Below are positions 43,953 through 53,528 of a DNA stretch of 64,000 nucleotides, in pieces. Position 1 is the first letter of the stretch. The number at the start of each line of letters is the position of its first letter. Below the pieces are notes generated by a model. That model was not told where the DNA came from. It saw only the letters and a program-made list of their open reading frames with translations, and did not search any database. The position numbers were made by a program, and so were the translations under genes. Source of the stretch: Prauserella cavernicola (GTDB lineage Bacteria; Actinomycetota; Actinomycetes; Mycobacteriales; Pseudonocardiaceae); the NCBI RefSeq assembly GCF_016595675.1, contig NZ_JAENJH010000004.1, positions 372,001 through 436,000 of the forward strand, written 5' to 3'.

Positions 43953-45443
43953 GTGACCAACCGCATCAGCCACTGGATCGACGGCAAGAACTGGGCCGGG
44001 GTCGCGCAACGGACCGGGGAGGTGTTCGACCCCGCCACCGGCGAGGTCCGCGCCCGCGTGGACTTCGCCGGTGACGGGCAGATCGCCGAGGCCGTGGCCG
44101 CCGCGGCGACGGCGTTTCCCGGCTGGCGCGACACCTCGCTCGCCGCGCGCACCACGATCATGTTCGCGTTCCGGGAACTGCTGGCCGCGCGCAAGGACGA
44201 GCTCGCCGCCATCGTCACCAGTGAGCACGGCAAGGTGCTCTCCGACGCCGGGGGCGAGGTGCAGCGGGCGCTGGAGAACGTCGAGTACGCCTGCGGCGCC
44301 CCGCAGCTGCTCAAGGGCGGCTACAGCGAGAACGCCTCGCGCGGCGTGGACGTCTACTCGATGCCCCAGCCGCTCGGCGTCGTCGGCGTGATCTCGCCGT
44401 TCAACTTCCCCGCGATGGTGCCGTTGTGGTTCATTCCCAACGCCATCGCGAGCGGCAACACCGTGGTGCTCAAGCCGAGTGAGAAGGACCCGTCGGCGGC
44501 CAACTTCATCGCCGAGCTCTTCGCCGAGGCCGGGCTGCCCAGCGGCGTGCTCAACGTGCTACACGGCGACAAGGAGGCGGTCGACGGGCTGCTGACCCAT
44601 CCCGACGTCAAGGCGATCTCGTTCGTCGGCTCCACGCCGATCGCGCGCTACGTCTACGAGACCGGCACGGCGGCCGGCAAGCGCGTGCAGGCGCTCGGCG
44701 GGGCGAAGAACCACATGGTCGTGCTGCCCGACGCCGACCTTGACCTCGCCGCGGACGCCGCGGTGTCGGCGGGCTTCGGCTCGGCGGGGGAGCGGTGCAT
44801 GGCGGTGTCGGTGGTCGTGGCCGTCGACCCCGTTGGCGACGAGCTCGTGAGCAAGGTCACCGAGCGGATGACGAAGCTGCGCGTCGGCGACGGCCGCAGT
44901 CCCGAGTCCGAGATGGGACCACTGGTCACCGCGGCCCACCGCGAGCGCGTGACGTCCTACCTCGACGCGGGCGTCGAGGCGGGCGCGAGCCTCGTCGTCG
45001 ACGGCAGGGGCGTCACCGGCGGCGAGGGCGGGTTCTGGCTCGGCCCGACGCTGTTCGACCACGTCGAGCCCGGCATGTCCGTCTACGCCGACGAGATCTT
45101 CGGTCCCGTGCTGTGCGTGCTCCGCGCGTCCAGCTACGACGCCGCGCTCGAGCTGGTCAACGCCAACCCCTACGGCAACGGCACGGCGATCTTCACCAAC
45201 GACGGCGGCGCGTCACGGCGCTTCCAGAACGAGGTCGAGGTGGGCATGGTCGGCGTCAACGTGCCGATCCCGGTGCCGGTGAGCTACTACTCGTTCGGCG
45301 GGTGGAAGAACTCGCTGTTCGGCGACAGCCACGCCTACGGGCCGGAGGGCTTCCACTTCTTCACCCGCACCAAGGTCGTCACCTCACGCTGGCTCGATCC
45401 CTCCCACGGCGGCGTCAACCTCGGCTTCCCGCGCAACGTGTAG
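43953..45443 (+). CDS. mmsA: CoA-acylating (methyl)malonate-semialdehyde dehydrogenase
   Basis: A 496-residue aldehyde dehydrogenase of the MMSDH type, which uses NAD and CoA to make acetyl-CoA from malonate semialdehyde and propionyl-CoA from methylmalonate semialdehyde with loss of CO2. Family hallmarks include [14 protein letters not shown], the [17 protein letters not shown] loop, the nucleophile C282 in [11 protein letters not shown] and [24 protein letters not shown]. It lacks the general-base Glu environment of ordinary ALDHs, replaced by QALGGAKNH as in true MMSDH. GTG start with GAGAG upstream. It completes the pyrimidine degradation route. Confidence 0.95.
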   Translation: MTNRISHWIDGKNWAGVAQRTGEVFDPATGEVRARVDFAGDGQIAEAVAAAATAFPGWRDTSLAARTTIMFAFRELLAARKDELAAIVTSEHGKVLSDAGGEVQRALENVEYACGAPQLLKGGYSENASRGVDVYSMPQPLGVVGVISPFNFPAMVPLWFIPNAIASGNTVVLKPSEKDPSAANFIAELFAEAGLPSGVLNVLHGDKEAVDGLLTHPDVKAISFVGSTPIARYVYETGTAAGKRVQALGGAKNHMVVLPDADLDLAADAAVSAGFGSAGERCMAVSVVVAVDPVGDELVSKVTERMTKLRVGDGRSPESEMGPLVTAAHRERVTSYLDAGVEAGASLVVDGRGVTGGEGGFWLGPTLFDHVEPGMSVYADEIFGPVLCVLRASSYDAALELVNANPYGNGTAIFTNDGGASRRFQNEVEVGMVGVNVPIPVPVSYYSFGGWKNSLFGDSHAYGPEGFHFFTRTKVVTSRWLDPSHGGVNLGFPRNV

Positions 45444-45502
45444 CGGGCCACGCGGCGGCGCACCGTAAACTCGTGGTCTACAGGCGGCGAGAGGAGGTGC
45501 TG

Positions 45503-46528
45503 GTGCCCAGCGCGGACGAGCGGCGGTTCGAGGTACTGCGTGCCATCGTGGCCGACTACGTGTCCAACCAGGAGCCCGTCGGCTCCAAGGCGCTGGTCGA
45601 CCGGCACAACCTCGGTGTGTCCAGCGCCACTGTGCGCAACGACATGGCGACGCTGGAAGAGGACGGCTACATCACGCAGCCGCACACCAGCGCGGGCCGC
45701 ATCCCCACGGACAAGGGCTACCGGCTCTTCGTCGACCGGCTCTCCGAGATCAAGCCGCTCTCGCCCGCCGAGCGCAAGGCGATCCGGCAGTTCCTCGAGG
45801 GCGCGATCGACCTCGACGACGTGCTGCGGCGCTCGGTGCGGCTGCTCGCGCAGCTGACCCGCCAGGTCGCGGTGGTGCAGTACCCGACGCTGACCACCTC
45901 CACGCTGCGCCACGTCGAGGTCGTGCCGCTGACCCCGGCCCGCCTGATGCTCGTGCTGATCACCGACACCGGCAGGGTCGACCAGCGCACCGTGGATCTC
46001 GGCGACGTGATCACCGAGGAGTCCGTGGCGAGGCTGCGCGACGTCCTCAACGGCACGCTCGCCGGACACCGCCTCGTCGACGCCGCCGCGAAGGTCGCCG
46101 AGCTGCCCGACGCGAGCCCCGGCGAGCTGCGCGACGTCATGACCCGCGTGTGCACGGTGCTGGTCGAGTCGCTGGTCGAACACCCCGAGGAGCGGCTCGT
46201 CCTCGGCGGCACGGCCAATCTCACCCGCAACGTCGCGGACTTCCCCGGCTCGCTGCGGCAGGTGCTCGAGGCGCTGGAAGAACAGGTGGTGGTGCTCAAA
46301 CTGCTCGCCGCCGCCCGCAACCCCGGTGCCATCGCGGTGAGCATCGGCGAGGAGAATGAGGACGAGCAGATGCGGAGCACCTCGATCGTCTCGATCGGGT
46401 ACGGCTCCGACCAGCTGCTGCTGGGGGGTATGGGTGTGGTCGGTCCTACCAGGATGGACTACCCGGGGACGATCGCCGCGGTGCGCGCGGTGGCCAACTA
46501 CGTGGGCCAGATCCTGTCCGGCAAATAG
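45503..46528 (+). CDS. hrcA: Heat-inducible transcriptional repressor HrcA
   Basis: A 341-residue repressor of groE/dnaK-type heat-shock genes. The N-terminal winged helix is well conserved ([47 protein letters not shown]), followed by the GAF-like dimerisation domain ending in [35 protein letters not shown]. The GTG at 45503 is chosen because GAGGAGG ends 5 bp upstream; another in-frame GTG at 45497 overlaps that site. TAAACT at 45467-45472 is a plausible -10. No CIRCE element is visible in the 59-bp upstream gap. Followed by dnaJ2, the usual actinobacterial pairing. Confidence 0.95.
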   Translation: MPSADERRFEVLRAIVADYVSNQEPVGSKALVDRHNLGVSSATVRNDMATLEEDGYITQPHTSAGRIPTDKGYRLFVDRLSEIKPLSPAERKAIRQFLEGAIDLDDVLRRSVRLLAQLTRQVAVVQYPTLTTSTLRHVEVVPLTPARLMLVLITDTGRVDQRTVDLGDVITEESVARLRDVLNGTLAGHRLVDAAAKVAELPDASPGELRDVMTRVCTVLVESLVEHPEERLVLGGTANLTRNVADFPGSLRQVLEALEEQVVVLKLLAAARNPGAIAVSIGEENEDEQMRSTSIVSIGYGSDQLLLGGMGVVGPTRMDYPGTIAAVRAVANYVGQILSGK

Positions 46529-46568
46529 CCGGCGCGTTGTGGTTCGTTACTAGGAGGACGTCAAAACG

Positions 46569-47729
46569 GTGGCGAGGGACTACTACGGCACTCTGGGAGT
46601 GCCGAAGAACGCGTCCGATCAGGAGATCAAGCGCGCGTACCGCAAGCTCGCGCGGGAGCTGCACCCCGACGTCAACCCGTCCGAGGACGCGCAGCACAAG
46701 TTCGGTGAGGTCACCACCGCGTACGAGGTTCTCTCCGACCCGCAGAAGCGCAAGATCGTCGACCTCGGTGGCGACCCGATGGACAACGGCGCCGGCCGCG
46801 GCGGTGGCGGCGACCCGTTCGCGGGCTTCGGCGGTCTCGGCGACATCATGGACGCCTTCTTCGGCGCGGCCGCCGGTGGCGGGCGTGGGCGGGGCCCGCG
46901 CAGCCGCGTGCAGCCCGGGTCCGACGCGCTGATCCGGCTCAGCCTCTCGCTCGAGGAGTGCGCCACCGGTGTCGACAAGGAGATCGCCGTCGATACCGCG
47001 ATCCTCTGTGACCGCTGCCGGGGCGGCGGCTCCGCCGACGGCGGCTCGGTCAAGACCTGCGACACCTGCAACGGCCAGGGCGAGATCCAGTCCGTGCAGC
47101 GCTCGTTCCTTGGACAGGTCGTCACGGCCCGCCCGTGCCCGGTGTGCCGCGGCTTCGGCGAGGTCATCACCGACCCCTGTCAGCAGTGCGGCGGCGACGG
47201 CCGGGTCCGCGCCCGCCGCAACGTCACCGCCAAGGTCCCGCCCGGTGTCGGCGACGGCATGCGCATCCGCCTCTCCGGCCAGGGCGAGGTCGGCGCCGGC
47301 GGCGGCCCGGCTGGCGACCTCTACGTCGAGATCGACGAGGAGCCGCACGACGTCTTCGTCCGCCAGGGCAACGACCTGCACTGCCACCTGCGCATCCCCA
47401 TGACCAGCGCCGCACTCGGCGCCGTCGTGCCGCTGGAGACGCTGATCGACGGCGAGCATGAGATCGACATCGAGCCCGGCACCCAGCCGGCCACCGAGCT
47501 CGTGCTGCCCGGCAAGGGCATGCCGAGGCTGCGCTCGTCCGGCCGCGTCGACGGCAGGGGCGACCTGCACGTCCACGTCGACGTCGTGGTGCCCACCAAG
47601 CTCGACGACGAGCAGTCGACGCTGCTGCGCGAGCTGGCCCAGCTGCGCGGCGAGGAGGCCCCGACCCTCGCGGGCAACGGCTCCAAGCACGGCGGCCTGT
47701 TCTCCAAGCTGCGCGCCAAGAGCCGGTGA
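46569..47729 (+). CDS. dnaJ2: Molecular chaperone DnaJ (DnaJ2)
   Basis: A 386-residue type I J-protein. The J domain holds HPD at residues 32-34; a Gly/Phe-rich linker ([19 protein letters not shown]) follows. Four zinc-finger repeats are intact: [24 protein letters not shown] and CQQCGGDG. The C-terminal client-binding beta domains end with a basic tail. Stimulates DnaK ATPase and hands over unfolded proteins. A strong AGGAGG precedes the GTG start. It overlaps rsmE by 4 bp (GTGA). Confidence 0.95.
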   Translation: MARDYYGTLGVPKNASDQEIKRAYRKLARELHPDVNPSEDAQHKFGEVTTAYEVLSDPQKRKIVDLGGDPMDNGAGRGGGGDPFAGFGGLGDIMDAFFGAAAGGGRGRGPRSRVQPGSDALIRLSLSLEECATGVDKEIAVDTAILCDRCRGGGSADGGSVKTCDTCNGQGEIQSVQRSFLGQVVTARPCPVCRGFGEVITDPCQQCGGDGRVRARRNVTAKVPPGVGDGMRIRLSGQGEVGAGGGPAGDLYVEIDEEPHDVFVRQGNDLHCHLRIPMTSAALGAVVPLETLIDGEHEIDIEPGTQPATELVLPGKGMPRLRSSGRVDGRGDLHVHVDVVVPTKLDDEQSTLLRELAQLRGEEAPTLAGNGSKHGGLFSKLRAKSR

Positions 47730-48478
47730 CGGAGACGACGCCACCCGTTTTCCTGGTCGACCGGCTGCCCGAGGGCGGTCCAGCCGTCCTCGACGGCGAG
47801 GAGGCACGGCACGCCGTCACCGTCCGCCGTACCAGGCCGGGGGAGCGGCTCACGCTCTCCGACGGCTGCGGCGGCGTCGCCGACTGCGTCGTCGACGGCG
47901 TGCACCCCGGCCGGGAGCCGTGGCTGGAGCTCACCATCGAGGCGCGCCGCGACGAGCCGGAACCGGCACTGCGCGTCACCATCGTGCAGGCACTGGCGAA
48001 GGGCGACCGGGGTGAGCTGGCCGTCGAGCTGGCGACCGAGGCCGGAGCCGACGCCGTGTTGCCGTGGCGCGCCGCCCGCAGCATCGCGCGCTGGGACGAG
48101 GGTCCCCGGGGCGAGAAGGCGCTCGCCCGCTGGCGCGGCACCGCCCGCTCCGCCGCCAAGCAGGCCCGCCGCGGCCGGGTCCCCGAGGTCGGCGACCCCG
48201 TGAGCACCGCGCAGCTCGCTGCGCTGCTCGCCTCCGCCGACGGCGCCTACGTCCTCGAGGCGGGCGCCGAGCACACGCTGGCCGCGACAACCCTTCCGCA
48301 GCAAGGGAATCTCTACCTCGTCGTCGGGCCCGAGGGCGGTATCACCGCCGAGGAGCTCGCCGCGCTGCGCGACGCGGGCGCCGTCGAGGTGCGGCTCGGC
48401 CCCACCGTGCTGCGTACCTCCACGGCGGGCGCTGTTGCTCTCGGTGCGCTCGGTGCCCTGACCGCACGCTGGCGATAG
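47726..48478 (+). CDS. rsmE: 16S rRNA (uracil-1498-N3)-methyltransferase RsmE
   Basis: A 250-residue SPOUT-fold methyltransferase. An N-terminal PUA-like domain (residues 1-75; [19 protein letters not shown]) is followed by the knotted SAM-binding domain with [33 protein letters not shown], the [11 protein letters not shown] loop and the knot [16 protein letters not shown]. It methylates U1498 of 16S rRNA. Starts at GTG overlapping the dnaJ2 stop and is probably translationally coupled. Confidence 0.95.
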   Translation: MTETTPPVFLVDRLPEGGPAVLDGEEARHAVTVRRTRPGERLTLSDGCGGVADCVVDGVHPGREPWLELTIEARRDEPEPALRVTIVQALAKGDRGELAVELATEAGADAVLPWRAARSIARWDEGPRGEKALARWRGTARSAAKQARRGRVPEVGDPVSTAQLAALLASADGAYVLEAGAEHTLAATTLPQQGNLYLVVGPEGGITAEELAALRDAGAVEVRLGPTVLRTSTAGAVALGALGALTARWR

Positions 48479-48783
48479 CCCGAACGGACGCGGGTAATTC
48501 GCCCCACGCCACTAATTCGTTGGTTTTCCCAGTCAGTCCTGGCGCAGCTCACCGCGCAACCGTTACCCTCGTTAACGATCGGCCAACACGAATGGACGCA
48601 GGCCGGAGACTCCGCCGGACACCTCCCCCCTCGGTCCGGCGGCGCCGCGGTGGCGAGTGGAGCGACCCCCAGGCTTCACCGCCCCGCGGCACCCTAGCCT
48701 CCACCTCTGACAGAAATTCTCCCCTCACCGCGCTTCGTGGTCGGTCGATCTTCGCTGTCGGAGCAAGGCGCTAAGGTGCGGGC
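48479..48783. other. 305-bp intergenic region rsmE to HIT gene
   Basis: No supported ORF. A CGTTAACG palindrome lies at 48573-48580. The region ends in a -10-like TAAGGT. It could hold an untranslated leader, but the leaderless-looking HIT promoter argues against a riboswitch for that gene. Confidence 0.4.
48772..48777 (+). promoter_or_regulatory. -10 hexamer of a probable leaderless promoter (HIT gene)
   Basis: TAAGGT sits exactly 6 nt upstream of the ATG at 48784, and there is no Shine-Dalgarno sequence. Confidence 0.5.
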
Positions 48784-49152
48784 ATGAGCGACGCCGACAC
48801 GCTGTTCGAGCGGATCATCGCCAGGGAGATCCCGGCCGAGATCGTGCACGAGACCGAGACGACGCTGGCCTTCCGCGACATCAATCCCCAGGCCAGCACC
48901 CACGTGCTCGTCGTGCCGAAGAAGCGCTACCGCAACGTCGCCGAACTGGCGTCGGCCGACCCGCGGCTGCTCGCCGACGTGATCGGCACCGCGGCCGAGG
49001 TCGCCAAGCTCGAAGGGCTCACCCAGGGCGGGTACCGGGTCGTCTTCAACACCGACTCCGACGCAGGTCAGACCGTGTTTCACGTGCACGCACACGTGCT
49101 CGGCGGGGAACAGCTCGGGCACTTCGGGCGTTACTCCGGTGAGGCCGGGTAA
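48784..49152 (+). CDS. HIT-family (histidine triad) nucleotide hydrolase
   Basis: A 122-residue HINT-like protein that cleaves AMP-lysine/phosphoramidate-type nucleotides. Motifs: CIF-equivalent DTLFERIIAREIPAEIVHET, AFRDINPQASTHVLVVPK, and the triad HVHAHVLGG near the C-terminus with the central catalytic histidine. Length is typical. Stands alone between rsmE and phoH. Confidence 0.93.
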   Translation: MSDADTLFERIIAREIPAEIVHETETTLAFRDINPQASTHVLVVPKKRYRNVAELASADPRLLADVIGTAAEVAKLEGLTQGGYRVVFNTDSDAGQTVFHVHAHVLGGEQLGHFGRYSGEAG

Positions 49153-49247
49153 TCTACCTGCCCTGACGTGGCGGTGCCGTTAGCATCGACATGACAGCCC
49201 GCACCATCCGAGTGGCACGTACGTGCAGAAAGCAGGCCAGAGGCCAC

Positions 49248-50300
49248 GTGGCCGGAACCGTTCCGCAGCAACCAGCAGACTCCGCAGCGCAAGCAGCGCA
49301 ACAAGCTCAGTCGGCCCAGTCGAAGTTCCCGATTCCCGACGCCGCCGCGCTCGTTCTGCTCGGCTCACGTGACGAGAACCTCCGCGCCGCGGAAGACCTC
49401 CTCGATGCCGACGTGCACGTCAGGGGCAACGAGGTCACGCTCACCGGCGCTCCGGCCGACGTCGCCTTCGCCGAGCGGGTCTTCGCCGAGCTCGTGACCC
49501 TCGCGACCAAGGGGCAGCAGGTCGGTCCCGACACCGTGCGCCGCACCGTGGGGATGCTCTCCACCGGCACCTCGGAGTCGCCGGCCGAGGTCCTGAGCAT
49601 GGACATCCTCTCGCGCCGCGGCCGCACCATCCGCCCCAAGACGCTGAACCAGAAGCGCTACGTCGACGCCATCGACAAGCACACCATCGTCTTCGGCATC
49701 GGGCCCGCGGGTACCGGCAAGACCTACCTCGCCATGGCCAAGGCCGTGCAGGCGTTGCAGGCCAAGCAGGTCAACCGCATCATCCTCACCAGGCCGGCCG
49801 TCGAGGCGGGGGAGCGGCTCGGGTTCCTGCCCGGCACGCTGTACGAGAAGATCGATCCATACCTGCGGCCGCTGTACGACGCGCTGCACGACATGGTCGA
49901 CCCCGAGTCGATCCCGCGGCTGATGCAGGCGGGCACGATCGAGATCGCGCCGCTGGCCTACATGCGCGGTCGCACCCTCAACGACGCGTTCATCATCCTC
50001 GACGAGGCGCAGAACACCACGCCCGAGCAGATGAAGATGTTCCTGACGCGCCTCGGTTTCGGTTCGCAGGTCGTGGTCACGGGCGACATCACGCAGGTCG
50101 ACCTGCCCAGTGGGCAGCGCAGCGGCCTGCGCATCGTGCGCGACATCCTCGAGGGCGTCGACGACCTGCACTTCGCCTCGCTCACAAGCCAGGACGTGGT
50201 GCGGCACAAGCTGGTCGGCGACATCGTCGACGCCTACGAGAAGTGGCAGGCGGGCCAGGACGCCGCCGCGGGCAACGGAAAGGCCGTCGGCGGGCGATGA
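49248..50300 (+). CDS. phoH: PhoH family ATPase
   Basis: A 350-residue PhoH-type NTPase, predicted RNA-handling enzyme often coupled with YbeY and rRNA maturation. A KH-like N-terminal half ([31 protein letters not shown]) precedes the P-loop GPAGTGKT (152-159), the [17 protein letters not shown] segment and Walker [11 protein letters not shown]. The start is uncertain: GTG 49248 (AGAGG upstream, MAGTVPQQ) is preferred to ATG 49191, whose first 19 codons look non-family. A TAGCAT -10-like box at 49181-49186 gives a short leader. Its stop overlaps the start of the 35-codon ORF. Confidence 0.9.
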   Translation: MAGTVPQQPADSAAQAAQQAQSAQSKFPIPDAAALVLLGSRDENLRAAEDLLDADVHVRGNEVTLTGAPADVAFAERVFAELVTLATKGQQVGPDTVRRTVGMLSTGTSESPAEVLSMDILSRRGRTIRPKTLNQKRYVDAIDKHTIVFGIGPAGTGKTYLAMAKAVQALQAKQVNRIILTRPAVEAGERLGFLPGTLYEKIDPYLRPLYDALHDMVDPESIPRLMQAGTIEIAPLAYMRGRTLNDAFIILDEAQNTTPEQMKMFLTRLGFGSQVVVTGDITQVDLPSGQRSGLRIVRDILEGVDDLHFASLTSQDVVRHKLVGDIVDAYEKWQAGQDAAAGNGKAVGGR

Positions 50301-50404
50301 GCATCGACGAGCGCAGCGAGAAAATGCTCCGACGGGCACAGAGCACTCGTGCCTCACGGGAGTTCTTGCCGGATGAGGCACGAAGGAGGCAAGAACTCCC
50401 GTGA
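50297..50404 (+). CDS. 35-codon coupled leader ORF between phoH and ybeY
   Basis: ATG at 50297 overlaps the phoH stop (ATGA) and the TGA at 50402 overlaps the ybeY start (GTGA). The peptide begins [15 protein letters not shown] and is basic and hydrophilic (11 Arg/Lys of 35). Its first codons repeat those of ybeY (TGAGCATCGA at 50298 and 50402), and it exists only because of the inserted 104 bp. It may encode nothing useful beyond passing ribosomes to ybeY, but its translation would melt the hairpin that contains the ybeY start. Confidence 0.45.
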   Translation: MSIDERSEKMLRRAQSTRASREFLPDEARRRQELP

Positions 50405-50411
50405 GCATCGA
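50298..50411 (+). repeat. Insertion-like segment bounded by TGAGCATCGA direct repeats
   Basis: TGAGCATCGA occurs at 50298-50307 and 50402-50411. Removing one copy and the intervening DNA (104 bp) would fuse phoH and ybeY with an ATGA overlap and an ATG start, the same junction style as most of this operon. Confidence 0.55.
50348..50405 (+). promoter_or_regulatory. Alternative hairpins controlling ybeY start
   Basis: Hairpin B pairs CTCACGGGAGTTCTTGCC (50353-50370) perfectly with 50388-50405 (18 bp, 17-nt loop). It buries the ybeY GTG (50401-50403) and touches its GGAGG (50385-50389). Hairpin A pairs CGTGCCTC (50348-50355) with GAGGCACG (50375-50382) and cannot coexist with B. The arrangement resembles a translational switch or attenuator. 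Confidence 0.6.
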
Positions 50412-50952
50412 GATTGCCAACGAATCCGGTGTCGGGGTCGACGAGACCTCCATCGTGGCGGCGGCCCGGTTCGCGCTGGAGCGCATGGAGGTCAGCCCGC
50501 TCGCCGAACTGTCGGTGCTGCTGGTGACGCTCGAGGTCATGGAGGACCTCCACGAGCGCTGGATGGACCTGCCGGGCCCCACCGACGTCATGTCGTTTCC
50601 CATGGACGAGCTGGAGTCCACGCGGCGCCCCGACGCGCCGGAGTCCTCCGTCGCGTTGCTGGGTGACATCGTGCTGTGCCCGGCCTTCGCCAGGGACCAG
50701 GCGCGCACCGCGGGGCACTCCCTCATGGAGGAGCTGCACCTGCTCACCGTGCACGGGGTGCTGCACCTGCTCGGCTACGACCACGCCGAACCCGCCGAGG
50801 AGCGGGAGATGTTCGGTCTGCAGAAGCGTATCCTCGCCGACTTCCGCGCCGCCGCGCTCGCCGCGGACCGCCGCGACGTCCAGCGCACCAACGACGACCG
50901 TCTGCTCGGGGCGGCCGGGCTAGACGGAGGGACCGAACAGGAGACCCCGTGA
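50401..50952 (+). CDS. ybeY: rRNA maturation RNase YbeY
   Basis: A 183-residue zinc metalloprotein, the endoribonuclease involved in 16S rRNA 3'-end maturation and ribosome quality control. The zinc site [11 protein letters not shown] (H3xH5xH) is intact, preceded by [10 protein letters not shown] and LGDIVLCP. The C-terminal 30 residues extend beyond the E. coli form. Starts at GTG 50401 inside an 18-bp hairpin arm, with GGAGG 11 nt upstream. Its stop overlaps the CNNM gene (GTGA). Confidence 0.95.
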   Translation: MSIEIANESGVGVDETSIVAAARFALERMEVSPLAELSVLLVTLEVMEDLHERWMDLPGPTDVMSFPMDELESTRRPDAPESSVALLGDIVLCPAFARDQARTAGHSLMEELHLLTVHGVLHLLGYDHAEPAEEREMFGLQKRILADFRAAALAADRRDVQRTNDDRLLGAAGLDGGTEQETP

Positions 50953-52277
50953 CCAGTTCCGCCGTTCTACTGGTCATCGCCGCACTGCTGGTGCTGCTCG
51001 GTGGCGTCTTCGCGGCCGCCGACGCCGCGGTGAGCACCGTCTCCCAGGCGCGGGTCGAGGGTCTGATCCGGATGGGGCGCGTCGGGTCCCGCCAGCTGCT
51101 CGCCGTGATCGGTGAGCGCAGCAGGCACATCAACCTGCTCCTGCTGCTGCGGATGGGCTGCGAGCTCACCGCCACGGTGCTCGTGACCATCGTGAGCCTG
51201 CGCTGGTTCCAGCCGGTGGTGCTCGCCGTGCTCGCCGCGGGCCTGATCATGGTGCTCGTGAGCTACGTGCTCGTCGGTGTCGGCCCGCGCACGGTCGGCA
51301 GGCAGCACCCGTACCGCGTCGGCACGTTCGTGGCCGGTCCCGTGCGCGTGCTCGGCACCGTGCTCGGCCCGCTGAGCAGGCTGCTCATCGTGCTCGGCAA
51401 CGCGATCACGCCGGGCAAGGGCTTCCGCGAGGGCCCGTTCACCACCGAGACCGAGCTGCGCGAGCTCGTCGACCTCGCCGGTGAGCGCGGCGTCGTCGGC
51501 ACCGACGAGCGCGAGATGATCCACTCGGTGTTCGAGCTGGGCGACACCGTCGCGCGTGAGGTGATGGTGCCGCGCACCGAGCTCGTCTGGATCGAGCAGG
51601 GCAAGACCGTGCGGCAGGCGCTCGCCCTGTCCATCCGAACCGGGTTCACCCGGCTGCCCGTGATCGGCGAGTCGGTGGACGACATCGTCGGCGTGGTCAA
51701 CCTCAAGGACCTGGCCAGCGCGTCGATGGCGGAGGGCGGCACCGGGCGCAGGGTGAGCGAGCTGATGACCCCGGCCAACTTCGTGCCCGACTCCAAGCGG
51801 CTCGACAGTCTCCTGAAGGAGATGCAGGTGTCGCGCCACCACCTCGCGATCGCCGTCGACGAGTACGGCGGCACCGCGGGACTGCTGACGATCGAGGACA
51901 TCCTGGAGGAGATCGTCGGCGAGATCACCGACGAGTCCGACACCGGCGAACGCCCGCCCGTCGAGCACATCGACGAGCACGTGGTGCGCGTGTCGGCCCG
52001 CCTTGGCATCGACGACCTCGGCGAGCTGTTCCACGTCGACCTCTCCGACCACGACGTGGAGACCGTCGGCGGGCTGCTCGCGCAGCGCCTCGGCCGCGTC
52101 CCGCTGCCGGGCGCGGAGGCCGAGGTCGAGGGCCTGCGGCTCCGGGCCGAGGGCGGCAAGGACCGGCGAGGCAGGATGCGGATCACCACCGTCGTGGCGA
52201 GGCCCGTCGACGAGGACTGGGCGCCCCCGCGCCAGAACGGAAACGAAGAGCGCGATAGGAGCGTCGAACATGCCTGA
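50949..52277 (+). CDS. CNNM/CorC-type hemolysin family membrane protein
   Basis: A 442-residue membrane protein. Three or four N-terminal helices ([43 protein letters not shown]; a third near 85-110) form the DUF21/CNNM domain. Two CBS domains follow ([38 protein letters not shown]), then a CorC/HlyC transporter-associated domain ([21 protein letters not shown]). Such proteins move or sense Mg2+. GTG start overlapping ybeY. It overlaps the next gene by 8 bp. Confidence 0.92.
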   Translation: MTSSAVLLVIAALLVLLGGVFAAADAAVSTVSQARVEGLIRMGRVGSRQLLAVIGERSRHINLLLLLRMGCELTATVLVTIVSLRWFQPVVLAVLAAGLIMVLVSYVLVGVGPRTVGRQHPYRVGTFVAGPVRVLGTVLGPLSRLLIVLGNAITPGKGFREGPFTTETELRELVDLAGERGVVGTDEREMIHSVFELGDTVAREVMVPRTELVWIEQGKTVRQALALSIRTGFTRLPVIGESVDDIVGVVNLKDLASASMAEGGTGRRVSELMTPANFVPDSKRLDSLLKEMQVSRHHLAIAVDEYGGTAGLLTIEDILEEIVGEITDESDTGERPPVEHIDEHVVRVSARLGIDDLGELFHVDLSDHDVETVGGLLAQRLGRVPLPGAEAEVEGLRLRAEGGKDRRGRMRITTVVARPVDEDWAPPRQNGNEERDRSVEHA

Positions 52278-52605
52278 CCTGGACCCGGAGGACGAGAAGA
52301 TCGTCATCCTCGCCCGATCCGCACGGGCTCGCACCCAGGCCAAGGAAGGCGCCGCCGTGCGCGACACCGATGGCCGCACCTACGCCGCGACGACCGTCGA
52401 CCTGCCCTCGTTCAAGCTCACCGCGCTGCAGGCCGCCGTCGCCGCCGCCGTGTCCAGCGGGGCGGAGGGGCTCGAGGCCGCGGCAGTCGTCACCAACGAC
52501 CCGCTGGTCAAGGGCGCGTCCGTGCACGCCGTGCGCGACCTCGCCGCCGAGGCGCCGATTCTGCGGGCCGACTCCGAGGGAACCGTGCAGGAGATCATTT
52601 CGTGA
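52270..52605 (+). CDS. Cytidine deaminase-like protein without zinc motifs
   Basis: A 111-residue protein in the position held by a cytidine-deaminase-like gene before era in mycobacteria. The fold hints are AARSARARTQAKEGAAVRD-type N-terminus, DGRTYAATTVDLPSFKLTALQAAVAAAVSSGAEGLEAAAVVTND and a closing strand. The catalytic HAE and PCxxC zinc motifs are absent and there is no cysteine at all, so deaminase activity is not expected. Starts at ATG 52270, overlapping the CNNM gene by 8 bp and era by 4 bp. Confidence 0.8.
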   Translation: MPDLDPEDEKIVILARSARARTQAKEGAAVRDTDGRTYAATTVDLPSFKLTALQAAVAAAVSSGAEGLEAAAVVTNDPLVKGASVHAVRDLAAEAPILRADSEGTVQEIIS

Positions 52606-53501
52606 CCGAACAACACCGGTCCGGGTTCGCCTGTTTCGTCGGCAGGCCCAACGCGGGCAAGTCGACGCTCACGAACGCGCTCGTCGGGACCAAGATCGCG
52701 ATCACCTCGAGCAAGCCGCAGACCACGAGGCACGCGATCCGGGGCATCGTGCACCGCGACGACGCGCAGCTGATCATCGTCGACACTCCCGGTCTGCACC
52801 GGCCGCGCACGCTGCTCGGCCAGCGGCTCAACGACGTCGTGCGCTCGACGTGGTCCGAAGTGGACGTCGTCGGTTTCTGTGTGCCCGCCAACGAGAAGGT
52901 GGGTCCCGGCGACCGCTACATCGCCGCGGAGCTCGCCAAGATCGCCAGGCGCACGCCGGTGGTCGGCATCGTCACCAAGACCGACCTGGTCTCTCCCGAC
53001 CGTGTCGCCGAGCAGCTCGTGGCACTGCAGGACGTCCTGGAGTTCGCCGACCTCGTGCCGGTGTCCGCAGTGGACGGTTACCAGGTGAGCACGCTCTCCG
53101 ACGTACTGGTGAGCAGGCTGCCGGAGGGGCCGCAGCTCTACCCCGGCGGTGACCTCACCGACGAGCCCGAGGTCACGCTGGTCGCCGAGCTCATCCGCGA
53201 GGCCGCGCTGGAGGGTGTGCGCGACGAGCTGCCGCACTCGATCGCGGTGACCGTCGAGGAGATGATCCCGCGCGAGGGCCGTGACGACCTCATCGACATC
53301 TACGCCCACGTCTTCGTCGAGCGCCCGAGTCAGAAGGGCATCGTGCTCGGTCACCAGGGCGCCAGGCTCAAGCAGGTCGGCGCCGACGCGCGCAGGCACA
53401 TCGAGGCGCTGCTGGGCTCGAAGGTGTACCTCGACCTGCACGTCAAGGTCGCCAAGGACTGGCAGCGCGACCCGAAGCAACTGGGCCGCCTCGGCTTCTG
53501 A
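52602..53501 (+). CDS. era: GTPase Era
   Basis: A 299-residue ribosome-biogenesis GTPase that binds the 3' end of 16S rRNA. G1 GRPNAGKS (14-21), G2 TTRHAIRGI, G3 DTPGLH and G4 TKTD are all visible. The C-terminal KH domain contains YAHVFVERPSQKGIVLGHQGARLKQVG. Normal length. GTG start overlapping the cytidine-deaminase-like gene (GTGA), so coupled translation is likely; with YbeY and PhoH it forms a 16S rRNA maturation set. Confidence 0.96.
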   Translation: MTEQHRSGFACFVGRPNAGKSTLTNALVGTKIAITSSKPQTTRHAIRGIVHRDDAQLIIVDTPGLHRPRTLLGQRLNDVVRSTWSEVDVVGFCVPANEKVGPGDRYIAAELAKIARRTPVVGIVTKTDLVSPDRVAEQLVALQDVLEFADLVPVSAVDGYQVSTLSDVLVSRLPEGPQLYPGGDLTDEPEVTLVAELIREAALEGVRDELPHSIAVTVEEMIPREGRDDLIDIYAHVFVERPSQKGIVLGHQGARLKQVGADARRHIEALLGSKVYLDLHVKVAKDWQRDPKQLGRLGF

Positions 53502-53528
53502 GCCGCCGGTCCGTGGGACCATGGGCAG

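Noticed and set aside
45444-45502. CIRCE element before hrcA
   Set aside because: I looked for TTAGCACTC-N9-GAGTGCTAA on both strands and saw nothing similar in the gap.
48479-48783. Riboswitch in the 305-bp region before the HIT gene
   Set aside because: No recognisable conserved core could be read, and the TAAGGT box next to the ATG suggests that the HIT message has no leader.
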